From contig JAQUUC010000002.1 in assembly GCA_028694105.1 (NCBI GenBank), positions 1 through 64,000 of the forward strand: a stretch of DNA of 64,000 bases, in the 5' to 3' direction. The position numbers and the translations under genes were made by a program. The DNA is from Hespellia sp. (lineage in GTDB: Bacteria > Bacillota > Clostridia > Lachnospirales > Lachnospiraceae). Below, piece after piece: positions 1 to 9,702 of this stretch. Under the pieces are notes generated by a model. The model was not told where the DNA came from. It was given only the letters and a program-made list of their open reading frames with translations, and did not search any database. Every line of letters starts with the position of its first letter. Positions within the stretch are counted from its first letter, which is position 1.

Positions 1-1861
1 TCGGCTCACCCGTACGCATATTCATTGCAATTCCTAATACAACATAGTCCCCTGTGGTTAATTTCTGTTTTAAAACATCCTTATCTTTTTCTCCATCATA
101 GATGCTTAAGCTGTCAAAAAAGTTATCTGAAGCCCCAAACACATTCCCATAAAACCTATTGTTTTCATCTGATGCCACTTTCACACTTGCACCATTATCA
201 TAAGATAATGCGGTACGTTCATTTGTTGTATCTGTCCACACAACATTTGAATCTGTAATGCCATAGTCCACGGTTACGGTTTTATCATCCAACGTGTTTC
301 TGTAAAGATATTTTTCATCTGTAATTCCGTTTTGTTGATTAATTAATTCAACGGCTGAAAGGTTAAGTCCATCTGCGTGATAGCGAAATGACTCTGTTCT
401 ATTCAGGCAAGCGGAATTGTAAATTGTAAAGTCCGATTTCGTCATTCTACTTATAAACTTTTCGGCATCTATGCTTTGCGTTACAATTATAACTGAATTG
501 AACAACACGATACATAAGAATAACGAAATAACAATAAAGACTGAGCGACGCTTGTATCGACAGAAATTAGAAAACGCCATTTGTGAGAGTTTTGCTCCTT
601 TTCGCCGTTTTGCTTGCTTCTTCCGCACATTATCCTGCTCAGTATATCTGATTGCTTCCAATGGAGAAACCTCGGATGCTTTTTTTGCAGGTCTGCGTGT
701 ACTGACATACACTGTAAAGATGGTAAACAGTGCTGTAATAATAAAAATGGACGGTGACAAAGGAATTTGAGCCGATATAGTAGTATTGTAATCTGATAGA
801 AAACTCATTATAACAGGAAGTAAAGCCGAACTAATTAAGTAACCTAAAATCAATCCAATAGGCAGTGCAATCAATGTCAGCTTAATCGCCTGCATATTAA
901 CAAGTCTTTTTACTTGTCGAGTTGATGTTCCAATCGTCCTCAACAGACCGTACTGCTGTATGTCCTGTATAACCGAAATATCAAAGATATTGTAAATTAG
1001 CAAGTAACCACAGACAGCAAATAAAAACATAAAACAGACGATTGCAAGCACTGATGATGGCTGTAGCGTTGATGTCATTACACTGTTACTTGCACAGAGA
1101 ACATAATTCTTGGCATTCATATCACTTGGTTCTCCACCTACGGAACGTGCAAATTCTTCCAGCTGTCCTTTGACATCTGTTTTACTTTTTAATACAACAT
1201 CAGAAAGATACGTTCCTGTCATCTCACGGTCAGCGGAAAAAGTATTAGGAAACATCTCCCCATTTTCTTCCATAAAGCTATTAGAAACAATCATCAAACT
1301 AACACTGCTGTCAGATGCTTCCCACCATCCAGAAACAACCATATCAAATTGATATGTCTGTCCACGCAATTCAAATTGTACTGGAACTTTTGCACCTACT
1401 TCTGGTTTTACACCCAAAGCTTTTAAGGCAAGCTCCGTCGTAGTAATTTCATTTGCTTCCTGTGGTGCTGTGCCGTGTGTAGGAGTGCAAAAAGTTAATT
1501 CCTGTTGCACGGAGTCAGCATAATCTATTTCGATGGTATGACCTGGTGCATTCGTTGCAAATCCCACAATTCGCCTACACCCAGCCTGTTCTACAAAGTC
1601 ACTGCTAACAAGAGCCTTATATTGTGCTTCAGTCATGTAACGAATATCCCCGTCAGCCTTGCTTCCTTTTTGCATTTGCAGAGTAAGCATAAGAGATGAC
1701 TGCATCCCCAAAGCAAGTGAGATGACTGCGGTAAATAAAAATGCCGTCATAGCAATTGCTAAAATAGCCGCTATATTGCGTATTTTGTTCGCATGAAAAT
1801 TGCGATTTGATAGTTTCTTAATAATTTTCTTATTATTGTTACCAAATAAAATATCATTCAT
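1..1861 (-). CDS. FtsX-family ABC transporter permease (C-terminus beyond window)
   Basis: This is the membrane subunit of an ABC exporter of the MacB/FtsX type, the class that handles lipoproteins or antimicrobial peptides in Gram-positive bacteria. The reading frame is open from the ATG at 1861 to the window edge, giving about 620 residues with no stop. A first membrane segment lies at about residues 30-51, followed by a large extracellular domain. Three more segments come at about 274-296, 327-350 and 367-387, with the FtsX-like stretch QQYGLLRTIGTS between. A fifth hydrophobic segment near 440-455 opens the second half, so the protein resembles the two-half permeases of 800 or more residues. 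It starts 4 nt after the ATPase gene and must be co-transcribed with it. Substrate unknown. Confidence 0.85.
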   Translation of the reverse strand, partial: MNDILFGNNNKKIIKKLSNRNFHANKIRNIAAILAIAMTAFLFTAVISLALGMQSSLMLTLQMQKGSKADGDIRYMTEAQYKALVSSDFVEQAGCRRIVGFATNAPGHTIEIDYADSVQQELTFCTPTHGTAPQEANEITTTELALKALGVKPEVGAKVPVQFELRGQTYQFDMVVSGWWEASDSSVSLMIVSNSFMEENGEMFPNTFSADREMTGTYLSDVVLKSKTDVKGQLEEFARSVGGEPSDMNAKNYVLCASNSVMTSTLQPSSVLAIVCFMFLFAVCGYLLIYNIFDISVIQDIQQYGLLRTIGTSTRQVKRLVNMQAIKLTLIALPIGLILGYLISSALLPVIMSFLSDYNTTISAQIPLSPSIFIITALFTIFTVYVSTRRPAKKASEVSPLEAIRYTEQDNVRKKQAKRRKGAKLSQMAFSNFCRYKRRSVFIVISLFLCIVLFNSVIIVTQSIDAEKFISRMTKSDFTIYNSACLNRTESFRYHADGLNLSAVELINQQNGITDEKYLYRNTLDDKTVTVDYGITDSNVVWTDTTNERTALSYDNGASVKVASDENNRFYGNVFGASDNFFDSLSIYDGEKDKDVLKQKLTTGDYVVLGIAMNMRTGEP

Positions 1862-1865
1862 AAGA

Positions 1866-2540
1866 CTACCTCACTTTCTCGGCAATCTTACCGTCCTCAA
1901 TCCGAATGATACGGTCAGCAAGTTGAGCAATTTCACTGTTGTGAGTAATCATTACGATTGTTTGATTGAATTTTCGGCTTGTACTTTTAAGTAAACCTAA
2001 AACATCTGAACTTGTTTTACTATCAAGATTTCCCGTCGGTTCATCAGCAAGAATGATGGCGGGTTTCGACACCAACGCACGTGCAATCGCCACACGCTGC
2101 TGTTGACCACCCGAAAGATTGTTTGGCATATTACTCAGTTTATCACACAGTGTGAGCATACGTACAACCTCATTCATATAATTTTCATCTACCTTATCTC
2201 CATCCAACTCCACTGGAAGTATGATATTGTCATAGACATTCAAAATGGGAACAAGATTATAGTTCTGAAAAACAAAACCAATATTCCGTCTTCGGAAAAT
2301 GGTTAACTGTTCATCGTTCATTTTCGCCAGTTCCTTATCTCTAACCTTAACACTTCCAGAAGTTGGAATATCTAAGCCGCCCATCATATTAAGCAAGGTG
2401 GATTTTCCGCTGCCTGAAGTCCCAACAATAGCGACAAACTCTCCCTGCTCAATAGAGAGAGTAACACCGTCTAAAGCTTTTGTAATATTCGGCTCGTTAC
2501 CGTAATATTTTTTTAATTCAGTAGTTTGTAAAATGCTCAT
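1866..2540 (-). CDS. ABC transporter ATP-binding protein (MacB/LolD type)
   Basis: This is the ATPase partner of the downstream FtsX permease; 224 residues, normal for the family. It carries the Walker A motif GTSGSGKST, the Q-loop FQNYNLV, the signature LSGGQQQR, Walker [12 protein letters not shown] and the switch histidine in MITHN. The frame is open further upstream to 2648, but the ATG at 2540 (protein starting MSILQTTEL) has an AAAGGA ribosome site about 10 nt before it, so that start is preferred. The gene looks intact, unlike the two-component genes just upstream that would normally control such an exporter. Confidence 0.93.
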   Translation of the reverse strand: MSILQTTELKKYYGNEPNITKALDGVTLSIEQGEFVAIVGTSGSGKSTLLNMMGGLDIPTSGSVKVRDKELAKMNDEQLTIFRRRNIGFVFQNYNLVPILNVYDNIILPVELDGDKVDENYMNEVVRMLTLCDKLSNMPNNLSGGQQQRVAIARALVSKPAIILADEPTGNLDSKTSSDVLGLLKSTSRKFNQTIVMITHNSEIAQLADRIIRIEDGKIAEKVR

Positions 2541-2659
2541 GGTAAACACCATCCTTTCATTTGATGGCTTAATTATAGAAGGCAAACCTCGCAGAAATGT
2601 CACAGAGAAATATATTTTTACCATTCTAATCTCACAAAACGGTGACATTTGAAATCAAC

Positions 2660-3440
2660 TCACTTATGAGGAAGAAATACGGAAAAGGTTGAGCCTTGAT
2701 GATTTTCTGCAATGCCTTTACCTGTATCGGATATATCAATTTTTATATACATTTCCCAACTTTCCACCAACGCATGAATACAACCGCCGTTTGGCGTATA
2801 TTTAACTGCATTATCTAAAATATTAAACAGGGCTTCACTTGTCCATTTACGGTCATGTGATACGGTTAATTCTTCTTTGCAATCCACATCAACCGCAATG
2901 TGTTTGCGTTCCGCATTAAGTAAAATACCGTCCAAAGCTGCTGCAAGCCGTCAAAAATTTCTTTTGTTTTTCTTCGGACATGGACTGCTCCAACAAAGTG
3001 GTGTTTACCATTTTCAGGTTTGCGATTGGCGTTTTGACTTGATGTGAAATATCGGAAATCAGTTCTTGTAAATCCATTCTTTCCTTTGCAACGCTGCGGT
3101 GATTTTCCTGCATAACTTCATATAAACGTGCTAACCGATGATTGATTTTATAAAATAGATTTTCTTCCTCACTGATCTGTGGCGGTTCAATTTCACCAGT
3201 CAGCATATCGTCCAACAAGAAACACAAGCTATTTGAAAAGGCGGTTAGCTTTTTTCGTAATATCGCAACGAAAAGCACTACACAAAAGAGCATGAGCGCA
3301 GAAAACAACAGTCCACACCATATGACCTGAACATTGCCCGTCAATAAATAGAGCAGAGTTATCATTGAATTTGAAAGAAGTACAAACGAAGCGAACAAAA
3401 TAATACAGGCTTTGTTGATTGAAAATTTTATTGTAGTCAC
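2660..3440 (-). pseudogene. Broken sensor histidine kinase (two internal deletions)
   Basis: This is the remains of a small membrane histidine kinase of the type paired with peptide-exporting ABC transporters. It begins at a GTG (3440) overlapping the end of the regulator gene. The first part has two membrane segments and the dimerisation/phosphoacceptor motif ISDISHQVKTPIANLK. After EEKQKKFLTA near 2940 the frame shifts and a linker is missing; the ATP-binding part then resumes with the N-box LFNILDNAVKYTPNGG and DTGKGI. It jumps directly from DTGKGI to GSTFSVFLP, so the F and G2 boxes are absent. About 260 codons remain where related kinases have roughly 330-350 (family figure recalled, not computed). 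It cannot make an active kinase. Confidence 0.85.
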
Positions 3441-3833
3441 TTAGCTATCCCTCCAATCCACATATAGCCCATAGTTTTTCAAGAAGCACTTGTCTGGTCA
3501 AAACAATTTGCGTGTTTTTTGTCAACACTTTTAGTAAGCGATATTCCATAGGTGTAAACACGACGGCTTGTCCTGCAAGCATAGCGGTCATTTCAGAAAA
3601 ATTGATAAACAAATTTCCATCGTCGTAACAATCGCCGCCGTTCTGCTTTGAAATGCGAGCAAGCAGTGCGGCAAATTTATGTCCAGTACAATGAGGTCAT
3701 AGTCTTGCTTATTACTTAGATGTATTGCAACAGTTTTAGTCAAAGCAGCATCAACTGAATATCCTGCTGTGGACAGATTGTAGCAAAGTGTATTATTCAA
3801 AAGTCGGTCATCTTCGACAACCAGTATACGCAT
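3437..3833 (-). pseudogene. Broken OmpR-type response regulator (two internal deletions)
   Basis: This is the remains of a winged-helix response regulator. The start at 3833 (MRILVVEDD) has an AAAGGA ribosome site. The receiver is readable through the phosphoacceptor stretch DLIVLDINLP, then breaks near 3675. Another frame continues as AALLARISKQ, which is normally the end of the receiver, and then a recognisable wing domain (VVFTPMEYRLLKVL). A second jump after LLEKLW removes the recognition helix and leads to YMWIGGIAK and the TGA at 3437. About 132 codons survive of a usual 220-230 (family figure recalled). The GTG of the kinase still overlaps its stop, the normal arrangement for such pairs. 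Confidence 0.85.
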
Positions 3834-3868
3834 AAAATCACATCCTTTCGCTAAAACAATATACGTCA

Positions 3869-3897
3869 ACTATATACGGAATAGTGAACAATAGCAA
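3869..3897 (-). promoter_or_regulatory. Candidate sigma-A promoter for the broken regulator/ABC operon
   Basis: On the minus strand TTGCTA (3892-3897) and TATAGT (3869-3874) are separated by exactly 17 nt, about 35 nt before the regulator start codon. The -10 is close to consensus, the -35 weaker. It could still drive the intact ABC genes despite the broken regulator. Confidence 0.45.
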
Positions 3898-3982
3898 GTC
3901 TGCACTTTGTAAACACGAAATATCGCACTACTTAATATCAACCAGTTCTTTTACCGCTGATACTTAAATGTGTGAAAGAGGA

Positions 3983-4020
3983 CAAAAAATAAGCGTACCA
4001 CTATTTCTAATGATACGCTT
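3983..4020 (-). terminator. Intrinsic terminator after the gene remnant next to ppdK
   Basis: On the minus strand AAGCGTATCA pairs with TGGTACGCTT around a 10-nt loop, with one wobble pair, and is followed by ATTTTTT. It sits just past the stop of the remnant at 4035, so it probably was that gene's terminator and now may end the ppdK transcript. Confidence 0.65.
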
Positions 4021-4034
4021 ACCGTATTTAGTTA

Positions 4035-4164
4035 TTAATCAAGGTCGATATATACCTTTACAGTAGTTTCTCGCCATTGATTTTTCCTTACATATTGTCC
4101 GTTAGCCTTTCGCCAAGCTGCTGCCTGCTCAAAACTAAGCGGTAAATCAAAGGAAAGATAACTC
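4035..4164 (-). pseudogene. 3' remnant of an unidentified gene, abutting ppdK
   Basis: Immediately after the ppdK stop codon, a minus-strand frame reads about 40 codons of protein-like sequence to a TAA at 4035-4037. It includes the stretch SFDLPLSFEQAAAWRKANG and ends in VKVYIDLD, and is followed at once by a terminator. No start codon with a ribosome site is present; the frame runs back into ppdK out of phase. I do not recognise the family. The simplest reading is the C-terminal end of a foreign gene whose body was lost, marking a recombination junction. It could also be non-coding by chance. Confidence 0.4.
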
Positions 4165-6789
4165 CTACCTACTATTGATCGCTGCCTGCGCTGCTGCTAA
4201 TTTTGCGATTGGCACACGGAATGGGCTGCAGGATACATAGTCAAGTCCGATAGCATTACAGAATTCTACGGATGTAGGATCTCCGCCGTGCTCTCCACAG
4301 ATACCAATGTGAAGTTCTGGACGAGTCTTCTTACCTAATTCGATCGCCATCTTCATAAGCTTGCCAACACCATCCTGATCAAGTCTTGCAAATGGATCGC
4401 TTTCGAAGATCTTAGCGTCATAGTATGCATCTAAGAACTTACCAGCATCATCACGTGAGAATCCGAATGTCATCTGTGTTAAGTCATTTGTACCGAAGCA
4501 GAAGAATTCAGCTTCTTTGGCAATCTCATCAGCAGTAAGAGCTGCTCTAGGGATCTCAATCATGGTACCAACTTCATATTTCAATGAAGAACCGGCTGCT
4601 GCAACCTCAGCGTCTGCTGTCTCAACAACAAATTTTCTAACGTATGCTAACTCTTTCTTATCGCCTGCAAGTGGAATCATGATCTCTGGTACGATCTTCC
4701 AGTCTGGATGAGCTTTGTCAATCTTGATTGCTGCACGGATAACTGCCTTTGTCTGCATCTTGCAGATTTCCGGATATGTGACAGCAAGACGAAGTCCTCT
4801 GTGTCCCATCATTGGGTTGAACTCGTGTAAGCTGTTAATAATTGCTTTGATTGTCTCAACTGATTTACCCTGAGCATCTGCTAACTTCTTGATGTCATCT
4901 TCCTCTGTTGGAACGAATTCATGAAGTGGTGGATCTAAGAAACGGATTGTAACCGGATTTCCTTCCAAAGCTTCATATAATTTCTCGAAATCTCCCTGCT
5001 GTTCTGGAAGAATCTTCTCAAGTGCTGCTTCTCTTTCTTCTACTGTCTCAGAACAGATCATCTCACGGAAAGCATCAATTCTGTTGCCTTCGAAGAACAT
5101 ATGCTCTGTACGGCAAAGTCCGATACCTTCTGCACCAAGTTCTACTGCTTTTTTAGCATCTGCCGGTGTATCAGCATTCGTACGAACTTTCATTGTTCTG
5201 AACTTATCAGCCCATCCCATGATTCTTCCGAATTCACCTGCGATTGTAGCGTCAACAGTTGGAATCAGACCATCATAGATTGCTCCTGTAGAACCATCTA
5301 AGGAAATAGCATCTCCTTCATGGAATTCTTTTCCATCCAGAGTGAATTTCTTGTTCTCTTCATCCATAGTGATGTCTCCACAACCAGATACACAGCATGT
5401 TCCCATACCACGTGCAACTACGGCTGCGTGTGATGTCATACCACCACGAACTGTTAAAATACCCTGAGCTGCTTTCATACCAGTGATATCTTCCGGAGAT
5501 GTCTCCAGACGAACAAGGATTACTTTCTCGCCCTTTTCATTCCATGCTACAGCATCTTCTGCTGTAAATACAATTTTACCACAAGCTGCTCCCGGAGAAG
5601 CTCCTAACGCTCTTGCCAATGGTGTTGCAGCTTTGATTGCAGCAGCGTCAAACTGTGGATGCAATAATGTATCTAAGTTACGAGGATCAATCATAGCAAC
5701 TGCTTCTTCTTCTGTTCTCATGCCTTCGTCTACTAAGTCACAAGCGATCTTAAGTGCAGCCTGAGCTGTTCTCTTACCATTACGTGTCTGTAACATGTAT
5801 AACTGACCATGCTCTACCGTAAATTCCATATCCTGCATATCTCTGTAGTGTTTTTCAAGGTTGTCGCAAACTTCGTTGAACTGCTTGAATGCTTCTGGGA
5901 ATTTTTCACCCATCTCTGAAATGTGCATTGGTGTACGAACACCGGCAACTACGTCTTCACCCTGAGCATTTGTTAAGAATTCTCCGAAAAGACCTTTTGC
6001 GCCTGTACCCGGGTCACGAGTAAATGCAACACCTGTACCACAGTCATCACCCATGTTACCGAATGCCATAGACTGTACGTTAACTGCTGTTCCCCAAGAA
6101 TAAGGGATATCATTGTCACGACGGTATACGTTGGCACGTGGGTTGTCCCATGAACGGAATACGGCTTTGATTGCTCCCATTAACTGCTCTTTTGGATCGT
6201 CTGGGAAATCGGAACCGAGCATTGTTTTATATTCAGCCTTAAACTGACCAGCTAACTCTTTTAAATCTTCTGCTGTAAGGTCTACATCCTGTGTAACATT
6301 TCTGTCTGTTTTCATCTTGTCGATGAGTTCTTCGAAGTATTTCTTGCCTACTTCCATAACTACGTCAGAATACATCTGGATAAATCTTCTGTAGCAATCC
6401 CAAGCCCAACGAGGATTACCTGACATCTCAGCAATTGTATTAACAACGTCTTCATTCAATCCAAGGTTGAGGATTGTGTCCATCATACCCGGCATAGAAG
6501 CTCTGGCGCCTGAACGAACGGATACTAATAATGGATTCGTGTGATCACCGAATTTCTTTCCTGTAATCTCTTCCATATCTACGATTGCTTTCATGATCTG
6601 ATCCATGATCTCATCGTTGATCTGCTGTCCATCCTCATAGTACTGTGTACAAGCCTCTGTTGTGATTGTAAACCCCTGAGGTACTGGAAGTCCTAAGTTA
6701 GTCATCTCTGCTAAGTTAGCTCCCTTACCACCGAGAAGGTTTTTCATGCTTGCGTCGCCTTCTTTAAATAAGTAAACCCATTTTGCCAT
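4165..6789 (-). CDS. ppdK: Pyruvate, phosphate dikinase
   Basis: This enzyme interconverts pyruvate + ATP + phosphate with phosphoenolpyruvate + AMP + pyrophosphate; in fermenting clostridia it links glycolysis and gluconeogenesis. At 874 residues it has the normal length. The N-terminal ATP-grasp part begins WVYLFKEGDASMKNLLGGKG. The swivelling phosphohistidine domain has GGMTSHAAVVARG near residue 450. The C-terminal PEP/pyruvate barrel ends with GICGEHGGDP near residue 832, holding the catalytic cysteine. An AGGAGG ribosome site precedes the ATG, and a well-formed promoter lies about 120 nt upstream, so it is probably a single-gene unit. The stop codon directly abuts the foreign-looking remnant described at 4035. 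Confidence 0.98.
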   Translation of the reverse strand: MAKWVYLFKEGDASMKNLLGGKGANLAEMTNLGLPVPQGFTITTEACTQYYEDGQQINDEIMDQIMKAIVDMEEITGKKFGDHTNPLLVSVRSGARASMPGMMDTILNLGLNEDVVNTIAEMSGNPRWAWDCYRRFIQMYSDVVMEVGKKYFEELIDKMKTDRNVTQDVDLTAEDLKELAGQFKAEYKTMLGSDFPDDPKEQLMGAIKAVFRSWDNPRANVYRRDNDIPYSWGTAVNVQSMAFGNMGDDCGTGVAFTRDPGTGAKGLFGEFLTNAQGEDVVAGVRTPMHISEMGEKFPEAFKQFNEVCDNLEKHYRDMQDMEFTVEHGQLYMLQTRNGKRTAQAALKIACDLVDEGMRTEEEAVAMIDPRNLDTLLHPQFDAAAIKAATPLARALGASPGAACGKIVFTAEDAVAWNEKGEKVILVRLETSPEDITGMKAAQGILTVRGGMTSHAAVVARGMGTCCVSGCGDITMDEENKKFTLDGKEFHEGDAISLDGSTGAIYDGLIPTVDATIAGEFGRIMGWADKFRTMKVRTNADTPADAKKAVELGAEGIGLCRTEHMFFEGNRIDAFREMICSETVEEREAALEKILPEQQGDFEKLYEALEGNPVTIRFLDPPLHEFVPTEEDDIKKLADAQGKSVETIKAIINSLHEFNPMMGHRGLRLAVTYPEICKMQTKAVIRAAIKIDKAHPDWKIVPEIMIPLAGDKKELAYVRKFVVETADAEVAAAGSSLKYEVGTMIEIPRAALTADEIAKEAEFFCFGTNDLTQMTFGFSRDDAGKFLDAYYDAKIFESDPFARLDQDGVGKLMKMAIELGKKTRPELHIGICGEHGGDPTSVEFCNAIGLDYVSCSPFRVPIAKLAAAQAAINSR

Positions 6790-6880
6790 GTTTAAAGTTC
6801 CTCCTAATAGAATTTTTATTTTTTATGAGCATGAAAAATACGACTTATTTGAAAGCCGTTTTTCTGCTTTACATAAATAG

Positions 6881-6906
6881 GTGCAGCCAAAACACCTTGA
6901 CTGCAC
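6881..6906 (-). promoter_or_regulatory. Hairpin at the 5' end of the ppdK leader
   Basis: GTGCAG (6881-6886) pairs with CTGCAC (6901-6906) around a 14-nt loop. It would sit within the first nucleotides of the ppdK transcript, judged from the promoter at 6911-6939. There is no T-run, so it is not a terminator; a 5' stabilising stem is one possibility. Confidence 0.4.
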
Positions 6907-6910
6907 TTAT

Positions 6911-6939
6911 ATTTTAAAGGTTTTGACACTGTTCGTCAA
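6911..6939 (-). promoter_or_regulatory. Sigma-A promoter of ppdK
   Basis: On the minus strand the -35 TTGACG (6934-6939) and the -10 TAAAAT (6911-6916) are 17 nt apart. This puts the start of transcription near 6903 and gives a leader of about 115 nt. Confidence 0.75.
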
Positions 6940-7028
6940 CCTTTTTGTATTTATATTTATACAATATTTAAGACCAAATTTTGTGTAACATTTATATGAA
7001 GGGTAAATTCTGTACTACGCTCTTCATT

Positions 7029-9692
7029 TTATAAGGCTTTGCGATAGATTTCCGCTATTTCCGCCTGACTGAACACCACTGGGTTATTTGCAATCCCCGC
7101 TGCGGATACTTTCATACAATTCTCAGCCATCCACGGAATATCGTCCTCTGTGATTCCAAGCTCCGATAATTTCAATTCTAAATCCAGCTCTTTGAGCAGA
7201 CTTCTAATCTTTGGCGCACAGTCCGAAGCCGTCAGTCCTCCAAAAATTCTTGCGATTTTACTGAATTTGAAATGATCCCCTTTATAAGATGCCTCGATAA
7301 TCGGCGGTGTTAATGCCGCCAGCCCCTGTCCGTGCACAATATCCTTTAATCCGCTTGCCGGATGCTCCATTCCATGAGCCAGTGTCACTCCGGCCTGATT
7401 GATGACCATTCCACCGATGGTGCTTGCAAGTGTAATTTTTTCCCATGCACTGCGTTCCATACTTCCTCTATATACATTTACCAGATTCTCTGCAAGCAGC
7501 AAAATTGCATATAGGCTAAGAGCGTCGGTAAATGGCTGGGCTATTTTAGAGGTATACGCTTCCATACTGTGACACAATGCGTCGAATCCAACCGATGCAA
7601 GCACCTTTTTCGGCATTGTCATCATACATTCCGGATCCACAATGGATGCTTTTGCAATGATTGCATTGCAGCGAAGTGATTTCTTATCTCCATTATCCGG
7701 ATTCGTCAGAACTGCAAATCCATTTCCTTCCGATCCGGTTCCGCAGGTTGTCGGAATCAGGAACAGCGGAAGTGCTTCATCACTGCGCAGACGGTTGTAA
7801 ATGTAATCATTGATATCTCCATCATTGACCGCCAGAAATGCAATTGCCTTCGCGCAGTCCATGATACTTCCACCACCGATTCCGACTACGACCTCACATG
7901 CGTTTTTCTTCGCAAATGCTGCTCCGTCCATCGCGGTTGTGGTAAGTGGATTCGGTTTTACCTCATCAAACAGAACGGTGCTGAAACCGGACTGCTCCAG
8001 ATATCCTTTGACCCTGTCATACAGACCTGATTTCTTTGCGCTGCTTCCGCCTGTGACAATCAGTGCCTTCTTTCCATACGGTTTCGCAAGTTCTCCGACG
8101 GTCTTTACCTTGCCGCATCCAAACACAATATTGGCCGGAAGATAATAGGAAAATTCGATTGCCGGCTCCTCCTTTTTTGCCGCAGCCGCTACGCCGTGTA
8201 CGGTATCCATCGCAGATTCGAACGGTGTCTTTGTCTCCTTTTTCTCCACTGCCATCGCATCTTCCTCTGTGATTGCGACATCGATGTGAGAGCCGAATTT
8301 TTCTTTGTATTTCGCCTTGCATGCAACACAGAATGCAATACCGAGAACTGACCAGCCACCTGCCATGAGCCATTCCTGCCATACCAGTGTGCATCCGGAG
8401 TTCGGGATGATGTACATTGCAACCATCAGACCGGACATCAGAACTGCAATTGTTCCGACCAGTTTGTAATGTTTTACTTTGTAAGGTCTTGCCATATCCG
8501 GTTCTTTTGATCTTAAGAGGATAAAGGAAATAGATACCATGCAGTATGCAAGACAGCATCCGAAGTTTCCTGCATCCACAATCCATACCAGCATCGCACG
8601 TCCTGCAAACGGTGCGAGAATCGATAATGCTCCAATCAAATAGAGTGCGTTGACCGGTGTTTTATATTTCTTATGTAATTTCACGAAGAATCTGGGAATC
8701 ATGTAGGACTCAGCCATCGAATACATCGCGCGGCTTCCTCCGATTAAGAACGAATTCCAGCTGGTCACAATCCCACACATACCGCCGACAATCAGAACCT
8801 TCGCCATCACGCTGCTGTTAAAAGCCTTCGCCATTGCATCCGCGGTAACCAGTCCGGATCCGGCCATAGAATTTTTAATATCGGATACTCCCATTACATA
8901 TCCGACACCAAGTATAATCAATGCATAAAATGCAACCGCAAGTACGATCGATAAAATCAGGATTTTTCCAATTTTCTTTAATGGAACGTTGATTTCCTCT
9001 GCTGCCTGAGGGATGACATCAAAGCCAATGAAGTAGAACGGTGTTACCACTGCAACTCCGATCACCGCCTTCACCATGCCGCCGGAAGATTCTCCGACAA
9101 ACAGCTGTCCCTGCAGATTTCCCACATCGCCGGTAATAGCAGAGGATACGATGAGCAGGATGCCGACGCCTCCGATAATCACGGTTAAAACCGTCTGCAG
9201 GATTGCCGCTGTCTTCGCGCCTTTGATGTTGATCAGTGTGATGACAGCTGCCACGATAACTGCAACCGCAACCCAAGATACATAGATATCAAACCCTGCA
9301 ACCGTATACAGGTACCCCTGTAAAAACGAAGGGAAAATATACTGGATGATGGTAGGAAGTGCACATGCCTCAAAACATACGACACTGACATACCCTAAGA
9401 TAATTGCCCACGTACAGATAAAGGATCCGATTGGCCCCATTGCCTTATAGCTAAAGACATGCTCGCCGCCGCACTGTGGCATAGCCGCTGTAAGCTCTGC
9501 ATAAGTCAGTCCTACGAAAAAGACCATGATACCACCGATACCAAAACCGATGACAGCGCCGAGCACTCCGCCCGATTCAATCCAGTTGCCCGAGGATACG
9601 ACCCATCCCCATCCAATCATGGCCCCGAATGCGATGACAAGAATGTCCCATGCGCTAAATACTTTGTCAAATTCCGATTGTTTTTTCTCCAT
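7029..9692 (-). CDS. APC amino-acid permease fused to iron-containing alcohol dehydrogenase
   Basis: One unbroken 887-residue frame joins two proteins usually made separately. Residues 1 to about 465 form an amino acid/polyamine permease with about 12 membrane segments (opening AWDILVIAFGAMIGWGWVV). A charged, alanine-rich linker covers about 465-515. The rest is a group III (iron) alcohol dehydrogenase with the NAD motif GIGGGSIMDCAKA near 606 and iron ligands in FDALCHSMEAY (about 704), LAHGMEHPA (about 770) and DIVHGQG (about 786). The ATG at 9692 has AGGGGG about 7 nt before it; it begins 10 nt after the kinase-like gene. With two aminotransferases upstream, the likely scheme is uptake of an amino acid such as GABA, transamination to a semialdehyde, and reduction to a hydroxy acid. 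The substrate is inferred, not shown. Confidence 0.93.
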   Translation of the reverse strand: MEKKQSEFDKVFSAWDILVIAFGAMIGWGWVVSSGNWIESGGVLGAVIGFGIGGIMVFFVGLTYAELTAAMPQCGGEHVFSYKAMGPIGSFICTWAIILGYVSVVCFEACALPTIIQYIFPSFLQGYLYTVAGFDIYVSWVAVAVIVAAVITLINIKGAKTAAILQTVLTVIIGGVGILLIVSSAITGDVGNLQGQLFVGESSGGMVKAVIGVAVVTPFYFIGFDVIPQAAEEINVPLKKIGKILILSIVLAVAFYALIILGVGYVMGVSDIKNSMAGSGLVTADAMAKAFNSSVMAKVLIVGGMCGIVTSWNSFLIGGSRAMYSMAESYMIPRFFVKLHKKYKTPVNALYLIGALSILAPFAGRAMLVWIVDAGNFGCCLAYCMVSISFILLRSKEPDMARPYKVKHYKLVGTIAVLMSGLMVAMYIIPNSGCTLVWQEWLMAGGWSVLGIAFCVACKAKYKEKFGSHIDVAITEEDAMAVEKKETKTPFESAMDTVHGVAAAAKKEEPAIEFSYYLPANIVFGCGKVKTVGELAKPYGKKALIVTGGSSAKKSGLYDRVKGYLEQSGFSTVLFDEVKPNPLTTTAMDGAAFAKKNACEVVVGIGGGSIMDCAKAIAFLAVNDGDINDYIYNRLRSDEALPLFLIPTTCGTGSEGNGFAVLTNPDNGDKKSLRCNAIIAKASIVDPECMMTMPKKVLASVGFDALCHSMEAYTSKIAQPFTDALSLYAILLLAENLVNVYRGSMERSAWEKITLASTIGGMVINQAGVTLAHGMEHPASGLKDIVHGQGLAALTPPIIEASYKGDHFKFSKIARIFGGLTASDCAPKIRSLLKELDLELKLSELGITEDDIPWMAENCMKVSAAGIANNPVVFSQAEIAEIYRKAL

Positions 9693-9702
9693 TGTCATCC
9701 CC

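Noticed and set aside
2660..3833. Two-component genes broken only by sequencing frameshifts
   Set aside because: Simple frameshifts would keep all family segments; here whole segments (receiver middle, recognition helix, kinase linker, F/G2 boxes) are missing, so real deletions are more likely.
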